64,000 bases of DNA, taken from assembly GCA_934045905.1 (NCBI GenBank), contig OW203767.1:24245073-24309072 (forward strand). The letters run 5' to 3'. The notes under the pieces are model-generated. The model saw only the letters and a program-made list of their open reading frames with translations, had not been told where the DNA came from and did no database searches. Position 1 is the first letter of the stretch. Each line of letters begins with the position of its first letter. Source of the stretch: Leuctra nigra. Its lineage: Eukaryota; Arthropoda; Insecta; Plecoptera; Leuctridae. A program made the translations under genes and the position numbers. Below are positions 22,401 to 33,951 of this stretch, one piece after another.

Positions 22401-25400
22401 GCCCCTGTCCATCACCCTCCTGCCGCAGCCGACTTGCGCCGTGTGATGTCACTTACTGCCCCTGTCCATCACCCTCCTGCCGCAGTCGACTTGCTCCGTG
22501 TGATGTCACTTACTGCCTCTGTCCATCACCCTCCTACCGCAGCCGACTTGCTCCATGTGATGTCACTTAATGCCCCTGTCCATCCCCCTTCTGCCGCAGC
22601 CGACTTGCTCCGTGTGATGTCACTTACTGCCCCTGTCCATCACCCTCCTGCCCCAGCCGACTTGCGCCGTGTGATGTAACTTACTGCCCCTGTCCATCAC
22701 CCTCCTGCCGCAGCCGACTTGCTCCGTGTGATGTCACTTACTGCCCCTGTCCATCACCCTCCTGCCGCAGCCGACTTGCGCCGTGTGATGTAACTTACTG
22801 CCCCTGTCCATCACCCTCCTGCCGCAGCCGACTTGCTCCGTGTGATGTCACTTACTGCCCCTGTCCATCACCCTCCTGCCGACTTGCTCCGTGTGATGTC
22901 ACTTACTGCCCCTGTCCATCACTCTCCTGCCGCAGCCGACTTGCTCCGTGTGATGTCACTTACTGCCCCTGTCCATCACCCTCCTGCCGCAGCCGACTTG
23001 CTTCGTGTGATGTCACTTACTGCCCCTGTCCATCACCCTCCTGCCGCAGCCGACTTGCGCCGTGTGATGTAACTTACTGCCCCTGTCCATCACCCTCCTG
23101 CCGCAGCCGACTTGCTCCGTGTGATGTCACTTACTGCCCCTGTCCATCACCCTCCTGCCGACTTGCTCCGTGTGATGTCACTTACTGCCCCTGTCCATCA
23201 CCCTCCTGCCGCAGCCGACTTGCTCCGTGTGATGTCACTTACTGCCCCTGTCCATCACCCTCCTGCCGACTTGCTCCGTGTGATGTCACTTACTGCCCCT
23301 GTCCATCACCCTCCTGCCGCAGCCGACTTGCTTCGTGTGATGTCACTTACTGCCCCTGTCCATCACCCTCCTGCCGCAGCCGACTTGCTCCATGTGATGT
23401 CACTTACTGCCCCTGTCCATCACCCTCCTGCCGCAGCCGACTTGCGCCGTGTGATGTCACTTACTGCCCCTGTCCATCACCCTCCCGCCGCAGCCGACTT
23501 GCGCCGTGTGATGTCACTTACTGCCCCTGTCCATCACCCTCCTGCCGCAGCCGACTTGCTCCGTGTGATGTCACTTACTGCCCCTGTCCATCACCCTCCT
23601 GCCGCAGCCGACTTGCTCCGTGTGATGTCACTTACTGCCCCTGTCCATTACCCTCCTGCCGCAGCCGACTTGCTCCGTGTGATGTCACTTACTGCCCCTG
23701 TCCATCACCCTCCTGCCGCAGCCGACTTGCTCCGTGTGATGTCATTTACTGCCCCTGTCCATAACCCTCCTGCCGCAGCCGACTTGCTCCGTGTGATGTC
23801 ACTAATTGCCCCTGTCCATCTCCCTCCTGCCGCAGCCGACTTGCTTCGTGTGATGTCACTTACTGCCCCTGTCCATCACCCTCCTGCCGCAGCCGACTTG
23901 CTCCATGTGATGTCACTTACTGCCCCTGTCCATCACCCTCCTGCCGCAGCCGACTTGCTCCATGTGATGTCACTTACTGCCCCTATCCATCACCCACCTG
24001 CCGCAGCCGACTTGCTCCATGTGATGTCACTTACTGCCCCTATCCATCACCCTCCTGCCGCAGCCGACTTGCTCCATGTGATGTCACTTACTGCCCCTGT
24101 CCATCACCCTCCTACCGCAGCCGACTTGCTCCATGTGATGTCACTTACTGCCCCTGTCCATCACCCTCCTGCCGCAGCCGACTTGCTCCGTGTGATGTCA
24201 CTTACTGCCCCTGTCCATCACCCTCCTGCCGCAGCCGACTTGCTCCATGTGATGTCACTTACTGCCCCTGTCCATCACCCTCCTACCGCAGCCGACTTGC
24301 TCCGTGTGATGTCACTTACTGCCCCTGTCCATCACCCTCCTGCCGCAGCCGACTTGCTCCGTGTGATGTCACTTACTGAACCTGTCCATCACCCTCCTGC
24401 CGCAGCCGACTTGCTCCGTGTGATGTCACTTACTGCCCCTGTCCATCACCCTCCTGCCGCAGCCGACTTGCTCAATGTGATGTCACTTACTGCCCCTGTC
24501 CATCACCCTCCTGCCGCAGCCGACTTGCTCCGTGTGATGTCACTTACTGCCTCTGTCCATCACCCTCCTGCCGCAGCCGACTTGCTCCATGTGATGTCAC
24601 TTACTGCCCCTGTCCATCACCCTCCTGCCGCAGCCGACTTGCTCCGTGTGATGTCACTTACTGCCCCTGTCCATCACCCTCCTGCCGCAGCCGACTTGCG
24701 CCGTGTGATGTCACTTACTGCCCCTGTCCATCACCCTCCTGCCGCAGCCGACTTGCTCCATGTGATGTCACTTACTGCCCCCGTCCATCACCCTCCTGCC
24801 GCAGCCGACTTGTTCCGTGTGATGTCACTTACTGCCCCTGTCCATCACCCTCCTGCCGCAGCCGACTTGCTCCGTGTGATGTCACTTACTGCCTCTGTCC
24901 ATCACCCTCCTACCGCAGCCGACTTGCTCCATGTGATGTCACTTAATGCCCCTGTCCATCCCCCTTCTGCCGCAGCCGACTTGCTCCGTGTGATGTCACT
25001 TACTGCACCTGTCCATCACCCTCCTGCCGCAGCCGACTTGCGCCGTGTGATGTAACTTACTGCCCCTGTCCATCACCCTCCTGCCGCAGCCGACTTGCTC
25101 CGTGTGATGTCACTTACTGCCCCTGTCCATCACCCTCCTGCCGCAGCCGACTTGCGCCGTGTGATGTAACTTACTGCCCCTGTCCATCACCCTCCTGCCG
25201 CAGCCGACTTGCTCCGTGTGATGTCACTTACTGCCCCTGTCCATCACCCTCCTGCCGACTTGCTCCGTGTGATGTCACTTACTGCCCCTGTCCATCACTC
25301 TCCTGCCGCAGCCGACTTGCTCCGTGTGATGTCACTTACTGCCCCTGTCCATCACCCTCCTGCCGCAGCCGACTTGCTTCGTGTGATGTCACTTACTGCC

Positions 25401-28400
25401 CCTGTCCATCACCCTTCTGCCGCAGCCGACTTGCGCCGTGTGATGTAACTTACTGCCCCTGTCCATCACCCTCCTGCCGCAGCCGACTTGCTCCGTGTGA
25501 TGTCACTTACTGCCCCTGTCCATCACCCTCCTGCCGACTTGCTCCGTGTGATGTCACTTACTGCCCCTGTCCATCACCCTCCTGCCGCAGCCGACTTGCT
25601 CCGTGTGATGTCACTTACTGCCCCTGTCCATCACCCTCCTGCCGACTTGCTCCGTGTGATGTCACTTACTGCCCCTGTCCATCACCCTCCTGCCGCAGCC
25701 GACTTGCTTCGTGTGATGTCACTTACTGCCCCTGTCCATCACCCTCCTGCCGCAGCCGACTTGCTCCATGTGATGTCACTTACTGCCCCTGTCCATCACC
25801 CTCCTGCCGCAGCCGACTTGCGCCGTGTGATGTCACTTACTGCCCCTGTCCATCACCCTCCCGCCGCAGCCGACTTGCGCCGTGTGATGTCACTTACTGC
25901 CCCTGTCCATCACCCTCCTGCCGCAGCCGACTTGCTCCGTGTGATGTCACTTACTGCCCCTGTCCATCACCCTCCTGCCGCAGCCGACTTGCTCCGTGTG
26001 ATGTCACTTACTGCCCCTGTCCATTACCCTCCTGCCGCAGCCGACTTGCTCCGTGTGATGTCACTTACTGCCCCTGTCCATCACCCTCCTGCCGCAGCCG
26101 ACTTGCTCCGTGTGATGTCATTTACTGCCCCTGTCCATCACCCTCCTGCCGCAGCCGACTTGCTCCGTGTGATGTCACTTACTGCCCCTGTCCATCTCTC
26201 TCCTGCCGCAGCCGACTTGCTTCGTGTGATGTCACTTACTGCCCCTATCCATCACCCTCCTGCCGCAGCCGACTTGCTCCGTGTGATGTCACTTACTGCC
26301 CCTGTCCCTCACCCTCCTGCCGCAGCCGACTTGCTCCGTGTGATGTCACTTACTGCCCCTGTCCATCACCCTCCTGCCGCAGCCGACTTGCTCCGTGTGA
26401 TGTCACTTACTGCCCCTGTCCATCACCCTCCTACCGCAGCCGACTTGCTCCGTGTGATGTCACTTACTGCCCCTGTCCATCACCCTCCTGCCGCAGCCGA
26501 CTTGCTCCGTGTGATGTCACTTACTGCCCCTGTACATCACCCTCCTGTCGCAGCTGACTTGCTCCGTTTGATGTCACTTACTGCCCCTGTCCATCACCCT
26601 CCTGCCGCAGCCGACTTGCTCCGTGTGATGTCACTTACTGCCCCTGTCCATCACCCTCCTGCCGCAGCCGACTTGCTCCGTGTGATGTCACTTACTGTCT
26701 CTGTCCATCACCCTCCTGCCGCAGCCGACTTCCTCCGTGTGATGTCACTTACTGCCCCTGTCCATCACCCTCCTGCCGCATCCGACTTGCTCCATGTGAT
26801 GTCACTTACTGCCCCTGTCCATCACCCTCCTGCCGCAGCCGACTTGCTCCGTGTGATGTCACTTACTGCCCCTGTCCATCACCCTCCTGCCGCAGCCGAC
26901 TTGCTCCGTGTGACGTCACTTACTGCCCCTGTCCATCACCCTCCTGCCGCAGCCGACTTGCGCCGTGTGATGTCACTTACTGCCCCTGTCCATCACCCTC
27001 CTGCCGCAGCCGACTTGCTCCGTGTGATGTCACTTACTGCCCCTGTCCATCACCCTCCTGCCGCAGCTGACTTGCTCCGTGTGATGTCACTTACTGCCCC
27101 TGTCCATCACCCTCCTGCCGACTTGCTCCGTGTGATGTCACTTACTGCCCCTGTCCATCACCCTCCTGCCGCAGCCGACTTGCGCCGTGTGATGTAACTT
27201 ACTGCCCCTGTCCATCACCCTCCTGCCGCAGCCGACTTGCTCCATGTGATGTCACTTACTGCCCCTGTCCATCACCCTCCTGCCGCAGCCGACTTGCGCC
27301 GTGTGATGTCACTTACTGCCCCTGTGAATCACCCTCCTGCCGCAGCCGACTTGCTCCGTGTGATATCACTCACTGCCCCTGTCCATCACCCTCCTGCCGC
27401 AGCCGACTTGCGCCGTGTGATGTAACTTACTGCGTCTGTCCATCACCCTCCTGCCGCAGCCGACTTGCTCCATGTGATGTCACTTACTGCCCCTGTCCAT
27501 CACCCTCCTGCCGCAGCCGACTTGCGCCGTGTCCGCCCACACCAGCTGCGTGTAGGCGTCGACCCGACGTCGGGACGCTTCCTCGGCGTCGTAGCACTGT
27601 ATGAGACGCGCGTCGACGTGGACGACCTGCGTGAACCATGAGTGCACGCAGGATGCTGGGTCCAGACTGAAGTCGCCGGTGCGGTCGCTAAGAGTCATTA
27701 CATTCTGACCGACTCGCATGTCTAAATGACAGGAAGTATTAGTCAGGGGACGAACGGGTCGAAAACAATTATTAGTCATGCTACAGGCATTACTTTTTAA
27801 TTTCCCTAACTCTTTCTTGGGGAGGTAATGGCAAGTTTCCAGGGGCTGTTCCGTCCATTAAAATTATGTCACTGATTTTAGGTCTTCATTGACGCCCCCT
27901 CTCCCCCTCCCCCATGGCATAGCAGTCAAAGATTTTCTCCTAGTAATAACGTCACAAAATGTGGACGACCCCCCTCATTGAAATTTTTGATCAAATTCAT
28001 CTTGATTTTGATTTTAGAAACTATTATTAAAAATTACCGATTACCTGACAATACAGCCTTTTTTATCAAATTTGTTCAGTTTTAAAAATAAAACATTTAA
28101 GGAAAGATGAGTTTTGGAAGTGTGACGTCACACAACTATTAACCCCCCCCCCCCCCCCCCCCCAAAAAAAGCGACCGGAAATTCGCGTGCCAATTTTCAC
28201 GCTATATGGGACGAAAATTTGTTTCGGCGCTCGGATTTGGCCCTCGAGAAAGACTTGGCAAAATAGTAGATATTTTCTGCATACTTTTCGGCGTAAAGGG
28301 ACAGAGTTTCGGCGCAAATGCAAGAAAAATGGTTTCGGCGCACGGGGAAACGTGAATTGACGTACCCCGTTCATCTGCCATTTACCTGTCACATCCCGGC

Positions 28401-28728
28401 ATGCATCTCTCCCGTCGACCCCCTGGTCCGCCCACCGCTGCGCCACCGTCGCCAACTCGTCGTTCCACGTCAACGCCCTCATGTTGCTCGCCCTCGGCTG
28501 AGTCGTCAGGACGTCGGGCATCAGGACGACGCCCCGGGCGACGCCGTCGCGGACCTCGTTGTGCTTCTCCAGCAGGACGAGCTTCTCGGCGGCGCTCAAC
28601 GGCGTCGTGGCGGCGTCCCTCGGGTAGAGGCACATGGTGTGGTCGGTGCAGAGTTTGCAGTAGTCGGTACAGAGGGAGGGCGTTGTGGCGAGGAGGTGGA
28701 GGATGATGGTTGTGAGATAGAGTGACAT
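16444..28728 (-). CDS. secreted CAP (CRISP/antigen 5-like) protein
   Basis: Cysteine-rich secreted CAP-superfamily protein. Four exons join in phase: 28728-28386, 27721-27488, 16862-16662 and 16565-16444 (299 residues). It has a signal peptide (MSLYLTTIILHLLATTPSLC) and then an insect antigen-5-type N-terminal Cys pattern (TDYCKLCTDHTMC). CAP motifs follow in order: EKHNEVRDGVARG, ALTWNDELATVAQRWAD, RVGQNV, YTQLVWADTAQVGCG, LLVCNYAPAGN and YTGLC. The C-terminal 40 residues end in a hydrophobic run (YMFLLTYLVII) that might be a membrane or lipid anchor. The biological role of such proteins in insects is unsettled (saliva, venom, hemolymph, reproductive tract). Intron 2 is 10.6 kb and mostly a minisatellite whose unit is a copy of the exon 2 tail and its splice donor. 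The acceptor at 16863-16864 was chosen by phase and is the least certain joint. Confidence 0.85.
16910..17516. mobile_element. MITE 48 bp from a CAP splice acceptor
   Basis: The ends TGGGCTTGTTCAC and GTGAACAAGCCCA are inverted repeats. An inner pair, ggccgagattagtaac and gttaccaatctcggcc, reinforces the symmetry. It contains 'ccggaaatgacgtcatttt' (17404-17436), resembling the TGACGTCA/CCGG repeats at 59.2-60.4 kb. It shares its outer sequence with the MITE at 11170-11548. Confidence 0.65.
17878..27540 (-). repeat. 57-bp minisatellite, about 170 copies, built from the CAP exon tail and its 5' splice site
   Basis: Head-to-tail 57-bp units fill 9.7 kb of CAP intron 2. Read in gene direction each unit contains the last coding bases of exon 2 (CGGCTGCGGCAGGAGGGTGA then TGGACAGGGGCA) followed by the donor GTAAGTGACATCACATG. 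The unit at the 27.5-kb edge is the real exon end. Variants differ by single bases (CCATG/CCGTG/GCCGTG) or lack 6 bp (51-bp units). Higher-order duplications are visible: about 911 bp (18.4-19.3 vs 19.3-20.2 kb) and about 2.4 kb (21.4-23.8 vs 23.8-26.2 kb). Because 57 is a multiple of 3, long plus-strand reading frames exist, but they are by-products. In the exon frame on the minus strand each unit has TGA right after the donor. Confidence 0.95.
27789..28385. other. CAP intron 1 with poly-C tract
   Basis: Intron between exons 1 and 2, with a run of about 22 C at 28143-28164. No additional exon is seen. Confidence 0.4.
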
Positions 28729-28925
28729 TTTCACACATTGTCTCTGCGGAAGAAAATATTCCCATCGAAGTTTTTGTAGCATATAACTCTATTTTTATCA
28801 CTTAATTACAAAAATTTACATAAAAATTAAAAATATAGCATCCAAGCATGAAAGAAGGTGTGCACAAATTTTAATTAATTCTGAACTTCTGTGTTGTTTA
28901 CATATTTGTGAAAACAGTGAGATAA

Positions 28926-30566
28926 ATTGGACCGTGTTTAGCAATAAGCAGGCGCGTAGGAAGGGGGGGGAGTGGGGGTCAATGACCCCCCCACTTTTCA
29001 TCTTGACACCCCCAGATATAACCCCCAGATACACACAAATTTTGATAAAGAGATCCAAAAATGCACAAATTTGCTCCATTATGAGGTTGAATTCTCAAAA
29101 TTTTCCCAAGTTTTGCAAAGCTAATTGAACAGAGGTATTATCCAATTAGACAATAACTCATTTGTCCAACATGATCATCCTCATGAATACAATTTAATAA
29201 TTACACGTTAAACTATGATACCGAATAAGCACCGTTTTCAAAGCAATTCCAAAATCTACTCATAATCGATTATCTTTAGGGATTTTATCGAATAACAAAA
29301 TTTACAGATTATAATGCATTTTGTCAAAGTTTCCCAAGAATATTGCATATCACAAATTTTAAATTTCTTTGAAAACGATGCCAAAATAGCTTCAAATTCG
29401 ATTCTTTTGCATCAAAAACTCAAAAAATTCCCTGCGGAGCCAATGGGGATTCTATAAAAACAAATAGTTACAGTTATATTACATTTGTATAAAGTTTCCA
29501 CAGAATATTGCATTTCATACATTTTAAATTTCTTTGAAAAGTATGCTAAAATAGCTTTAAGCTCGATTATTTTATATCAATAACCCAAAAAATTCCCTGC
29601 GGGGCCAATAATGGGTATTAAAAACAAATAGCTACAAATTATATTACATAGTTTCCACAGAATATTGCATTTCACACATTGTAAATTTCTTTGAAAAATA
29701 TACAAAAAAGCTTCAAATTCGATTCTTTTGTATCCAAAATTCAAAAAAGGCCCTGCGGGGCAATTTGGGTTGCGGGCTTCCCAGACCCAATTGTAACGAC
29801 GACTACTTTTCCTCACATTCATTGATCCCCATAATTTTGACCCCCCCACTCAAAATGAAGTTCCTACGCGCCTGGCAATAAGGAACCAAGCGACATTTTG
29901 AGGTTTTTGAGTTAGCTGTGGAAATATATTCAACTTGGTTCAGAGAACATAAAACAAATAAGATCCAAGCAAAAGCATGCCTGTAATGCCTATTAAACGC
30001 AAACAGCAGGCCTGTAATGCCCATTAAACGCAATAAATAGAAATGAAAAAGGAACCAAGCGCCAAAATCAGAAATCTAGATACGCAATAAGGATCCAAGC
30101 GCCACTTTAACATGTAAAATTATAACAAGGATCATTGTAAGCTTTGCCATAAGGATCCAAGCGCCATAGGTAATTAAAGCTAACCTATGTATAATATACT
30201 TACATATACTTCTGATATTTTTGCTCCATTTGATTGCTTTTGATGAAATACAATTAAAATATTTCTTGTATACCACACAAAATTCACAAAACACTATAAA
30301 AACAACATATTTGTCGCTTGGTTCCTTTTTGCAAAAAGGAACCAAGAGCCCTTTTTGCCATGTTTTTCTTTAATATTATTAAAATACGCACTTGAATATG
30401 TAATATAGTCCTTAACAATGTAATATCAATATGTTATCTAATCATATATAACAAGTCTCACGTCAAGAAAGTATCCCAGATTTTAATATAAGGCTGTACG
30501 CAAATGTCCAATTATCTCAGTTCAATGAATTGGCGCTTGGGTCCTTATTGCTAAACACGGTCCAAT
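28926..30566. mobile_element. large inverted-repeat element disrupted by a hAT insertion
   Basis: The left end attggaccgtgtttagcaataagg, allowing for the insertion at 28949, and the right end ccttattgctaaacacggtccaat (to 30566) are reverse complements. The interior has at least five copies of 'aagga(a/t)ccaagcg' in both orientations. It is upstream of the CAP gene. The hAT element 28949-29874 interrupts the left terminal repeat. Confidence 0.65.
28949..29874. mobile_element. hAT-type non-autonomous element with 8-bp TSD
   Basis: Ends CAGGCGCGTAGGAA and TTCCTACGCGCCTG, with subterminal 'gacccccccac'. Flanked by exact 8-bp duplications GCAATAAG (28941-28948 and 29875-29882). Inside are three tandem units of about 160 bp (starting near 29319, 29487 and 29645), each with 'agaatattgcat..ttcttttg..ccctgcgg'. 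Confidence 0.8.
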
Positions 30567-31775
30567 TATCCAATATTGACAAAACGAGTATGTTCACGTA
30601 CAGGTATTTGCATTACCAGATTGAATTAAATATTTACAGGTTATCAATACTGCATACCTATAGCTTTTTTAGCAATCCTTTCTCAGAATGTGCCATCCAA
30701 AAATATTTTTTTTCTTTCTCTTTACGTAAGAATAATCAAGGAAAATTTTAAATAGGTTGGTTCCATAGTTTTGGCTTCAAATATACAAGGTACTGTTCAC
30801 ATTTTCCCCCCGCCAATTAAATCGATATTTAAAGTACCAACATTTTGGGAACCTATCAAATAATTAAATTTGCTACTTCGCCAACTATTTTGGGAAATCA
30901 ACAGTTGTAAAATCGTATTCAAACTTGAGTTCTTGTCAGGACAACAGTGTGAAGATCCCAGGACATAAATAGTTGCAAAAGAAGGATTTTAAATGAAATC
31001 CACGGCAAAACCTCACACAACTATTGTAGCTAGTCAGTGGTCAATGTGTCCAGTAATAAATGTCACTTGCAATGAAGTGCAATGGATTGTACTCATTCAT
31101 CCTGTTCACTGGACCTGATAACATTTATACACTCTAAATTCTTCGTTTTATTACCATGAAACTATCTGGATGCTTCAACCTCCTCTATCGATACATATAA
31201 GAATTACAATCATGAATGGATGGAGTTTGGACCACCCGCAGAAGTCATCCCAAACGGACATTGTGGTGAGCAACAATCACTAAGTGACAAGGAAAATGAC
31301 AGCAACTCAGCATGGGGTAGTGTTGAAATCGATGTAGATTTTATATTTTCGATTCATTCGTAGCAGACGATTTATATCAAATGTCGGTTTTGTATGTTTG
31401 AGAGAGCTTCTTCATATTTTTGACCACACACAGAGCTAGGGTCAAATATGTTTGGTGGGTCACTGAGCATCGATTGGGGGTTTTTGTTGAATATTACGTG
31501 TTGGGGATTTCAATGATGGTTTTTGATATTGGTGAATGTTGGTGATTTTATTTGTTGGAATTGGGATGGATTAGATTGGGTAATTTCTCATTGGTTTGTG
31601 ATTTTGACCTGAGAAATAGTTGTAGACGGTTGATTCGGGTTGATATACTAAAATCTTCGATATTTTAATTAAGGACATAGTATAAAAAAGTCAAAAAGCT
31701 ATCGGATCCCTGGTATTACAAACAAAACAATATTTGGACTATGGTTCAGGCCACTCATTCATATTAGTGTTTCAT
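30567..31775. other. intergenic, nothing recognised
   Basis: AT-rich sequence between the inverted-repeat element and Helitron-like copy F. No exon, RNA gene or clear repeat boundary is seen. Confidence 0.3.
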
Positions 31776-33085
31776 TTGAGCGAGCGAAGCGAGCGACTCC
31801 ATTTGGCTCTTTTAGCACGGACCTCTGTTTTTTTTTTGTTTTTTTTTTTGTTTTTGTTTTTGTATGCTAAAGGAAGCAATAGAAGTCGCACCGTTTCACC
31901 GATCGACCTGAAATTTTGCACACATGTAAAGACAACCTTCTCTGTTTGCAGACCCAATTTTTTTTGAAATCCATCCATTGGTTCATTGTTAAAATAAGTA
32001 TCTCCTGATAGCCTAAAAAATGAAAATGGTCTTCGAGAAATGTGATCAAACTTATATTTAGCATGGTCAGTAAGACCAACAAAGTCACTTATTTTACAAA
32101 TTTTCAGCCGAATCTGTCAAGAAAGTATGCACTTATTGACATTTTTAATAGCTGTCAGAAATGAAACATTGAAAATGAATGTCTTTCCAATGCAACTGAA
32201 TCTGATTTGCTTTAGGTACAAGAGTGTTTTGATGGTATGTACACTTTTTTAGTGAAAAGCAGATATTTTTATGTTTATTGAGTTGATCAAATTTGAATAA
32301 TTCAATTTGGATCATAGTTTCCAACAAATCATTTCGAGTTTTTAAGGACCTTGATTGTCTTTTCTTCAATTCGTAGTTCTGATGGCCGTGCCTCCCGTGT
32401 TTCTACTTGGCTGATTTTGCATCCAGGAGGGATTAGAAACATAAGCTCACATTTCAATAATATCATTGAGTGGCGTTTGTTCTCTTCTAGCGTTCACACG
32501 TCATTCCAAATCTCTCCTGCATTTTGCTTCTTTTCGTTGATAATTTTGGCAATTTGGTGTACTTTGTGAAGGTATTAGTAAAATTGAATCGCTTTTAAAG
32601 CATAGATATTAGGTATCTACAGTTTTTGTCCAGGGGATTGATTATTTCAAATTATTTTCTTCTTGGAAACGATGGATTTATTCCGTTTCTGAGCTTCTGT
32701 CTAGCCTGACATTTCCTTGAAGGTTGCTATTTTTTTTTGAAAGTTTTGATTCATTCAGTTCAAAACATTACGTTGTCTTATTTTAATTGTGGAACGTTGG
32801 ATTCATTCCGTTTCTAAACTAGGTAGTTACTATTTTACCTGATCCGTTTTTTTGTGTGGAACTTTGATTCCTTTCGCTTATTAGTTGAAAGGTGTTGACT
32901 TTATTTTCATATTTGCGAAGTTTTGTTCAAGATTCATTTCGTAACATTACGACATTGAATACATTACGTCTTTGAGCACACATTTCGTGCATTTCAAACA
33001 TTGATCACACAAATATTATTGTACTTTAATTAGGTAGGTACTCTACTTCTTACTTTTTCATTACCTATCTTATCCCTATTTAAAC

Positions 33086-33301
33086 ATGCCGAAAAATGGA
33101 AAGACTTCTGCTAGAATGAAAGCCATAAAGGCGAAAAAGCGTCTGCGTGAAATTGAAGATCAAGAAACTGACGAAGCTAAATCTAAAAGGTTGAAACAAA
33201 AAGCATCAAGGAGCAAAGAGACCCCCGACCAGACTGCTGCAAGGAGATACTCAAACAATCAACGCAATACCCGCTCTCGTGCAGCGGGTATTGCCGATTG
33301 A
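33086..33301 (+). CDS. 71-residue basic ORF in Helitron-like copy F
   Basis: Encodes a very basic, probably helical peptide starting MPKNGKTSARMKAIKAKKR, with a KETPDQTAARRYSNNQRNTR segment near residues 45-64. Such R/K-rich 'ETPxQ..ARR' repeats occur at the N-termini of Helitron-type Rep/helicase ORFs, which would fit its location and orientation inside the element. The frame stops after 71 codons with no Rep domain following, so it would be a truncated remnant. The family assignment is inference. Confidence 0.35.
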   Translation: MPKNGKTSARMKAIKAKKRLREIEDQETDEAKSKRLKQKASRSKETPDQTAARRYSNNQRNTRSRAAGIAD

Positions 33302-33729
33302 CCGACCAACTAAAAACTCCGCATGGTAATTGGTAGCAACATTTAAGGTATTTTTGCCAATTTTCAGTCTAATTTGTAGTTATTTTCAGAAGTTTTTGTA
33401 ATTTTAGGGACATTTTGTGTGTTGGCTGTCAAATTCACGGCGACTTCGAATCTTCAGTTCAAGGCAAGGTAGTTAGAGCAGAAAGTTTCAAACGAAATGA
33501 AACTAATAATGACCGTTTAACAGATTGATCTGATATTGTGTACACAGTAATATCATATCATATGAGTGGTCCCAGGTATATTCGCGTTTAAAATCAAAGG
33601 AGTCGACATCTGGAGGCTGCTTCGCCAACTAATCTATCTAGGTGAAAAATCTTTTGTTTTTCATTTGTTTTCATCTGTCAATAGATGTTCAACCGGTGAA
33701 TTTACCTATTTAAAAGCAAATTAAATCAG

Positions 33730-33951
33730 CAAATCGATACTGTAGTGTTCCTCAATGTTCAAACAAAGAATCAACAGCTGCAGATGGACTCTCCTTTCAT
33801 TTATTCCCGAATGACGATGTGCGGGAGAAACAATCATCTGCAATCTGCTTTGAAGATTGGCAAGAGGGTTTCCAAAATGCACGTAAGCTTTATTATTCTA
33901 TGATGTTAGTGTGTGGGGAACATTTCAAAGCAGATAACTTCTTTTACTCTG
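33730..33951 (+). pseudogene. THAP zinc-finger exon, captured by the Helitron-like element
   Basis: Open frame in phase from CGA at 33735: RYCSVPQCSNKE, then LSFHLFPND, then VCGEHFKADNFF. This is the C-x4-C ... C-x2-H pattern and FHxFP box of a THAP DNA-binding domain. It is bounded by an AG at 33728-33729 and a donor GGTAAGA at 33951-33955, so it looks like an internal exon, lacking its start codon and downstream exons. Several core residues of the domain are atypical. It lies between the 5' and 3' ends of Helitron-like copy F, as expected for gene-fragment capture. It could instead be a live exon with partners outside. Confidence 0.6.

Noticed and set aside
17855..27425. Long plus-strand reading frames (up to 739 codons) with 'MSLTAPVHHPPAAADLL' repeats
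   Set aside because: They follow from a 57-bp (19-codon) repeat without stops. The array is in the intron of a minus-strand gene and is explained by exon-tail duplication; there is no sign of a plus-strand gene.
17878..27540. CRISPR-like array
   Set aside because: Units are head-to-tail with no unique spacers, in a eukaryotic intron, and no cas genes are present.
28318..28725. Plus-strand frames opposite CAP exon 1
   Set aside because: High GC codon content of the real exon leaves the antisense open; no homology is recognisable.
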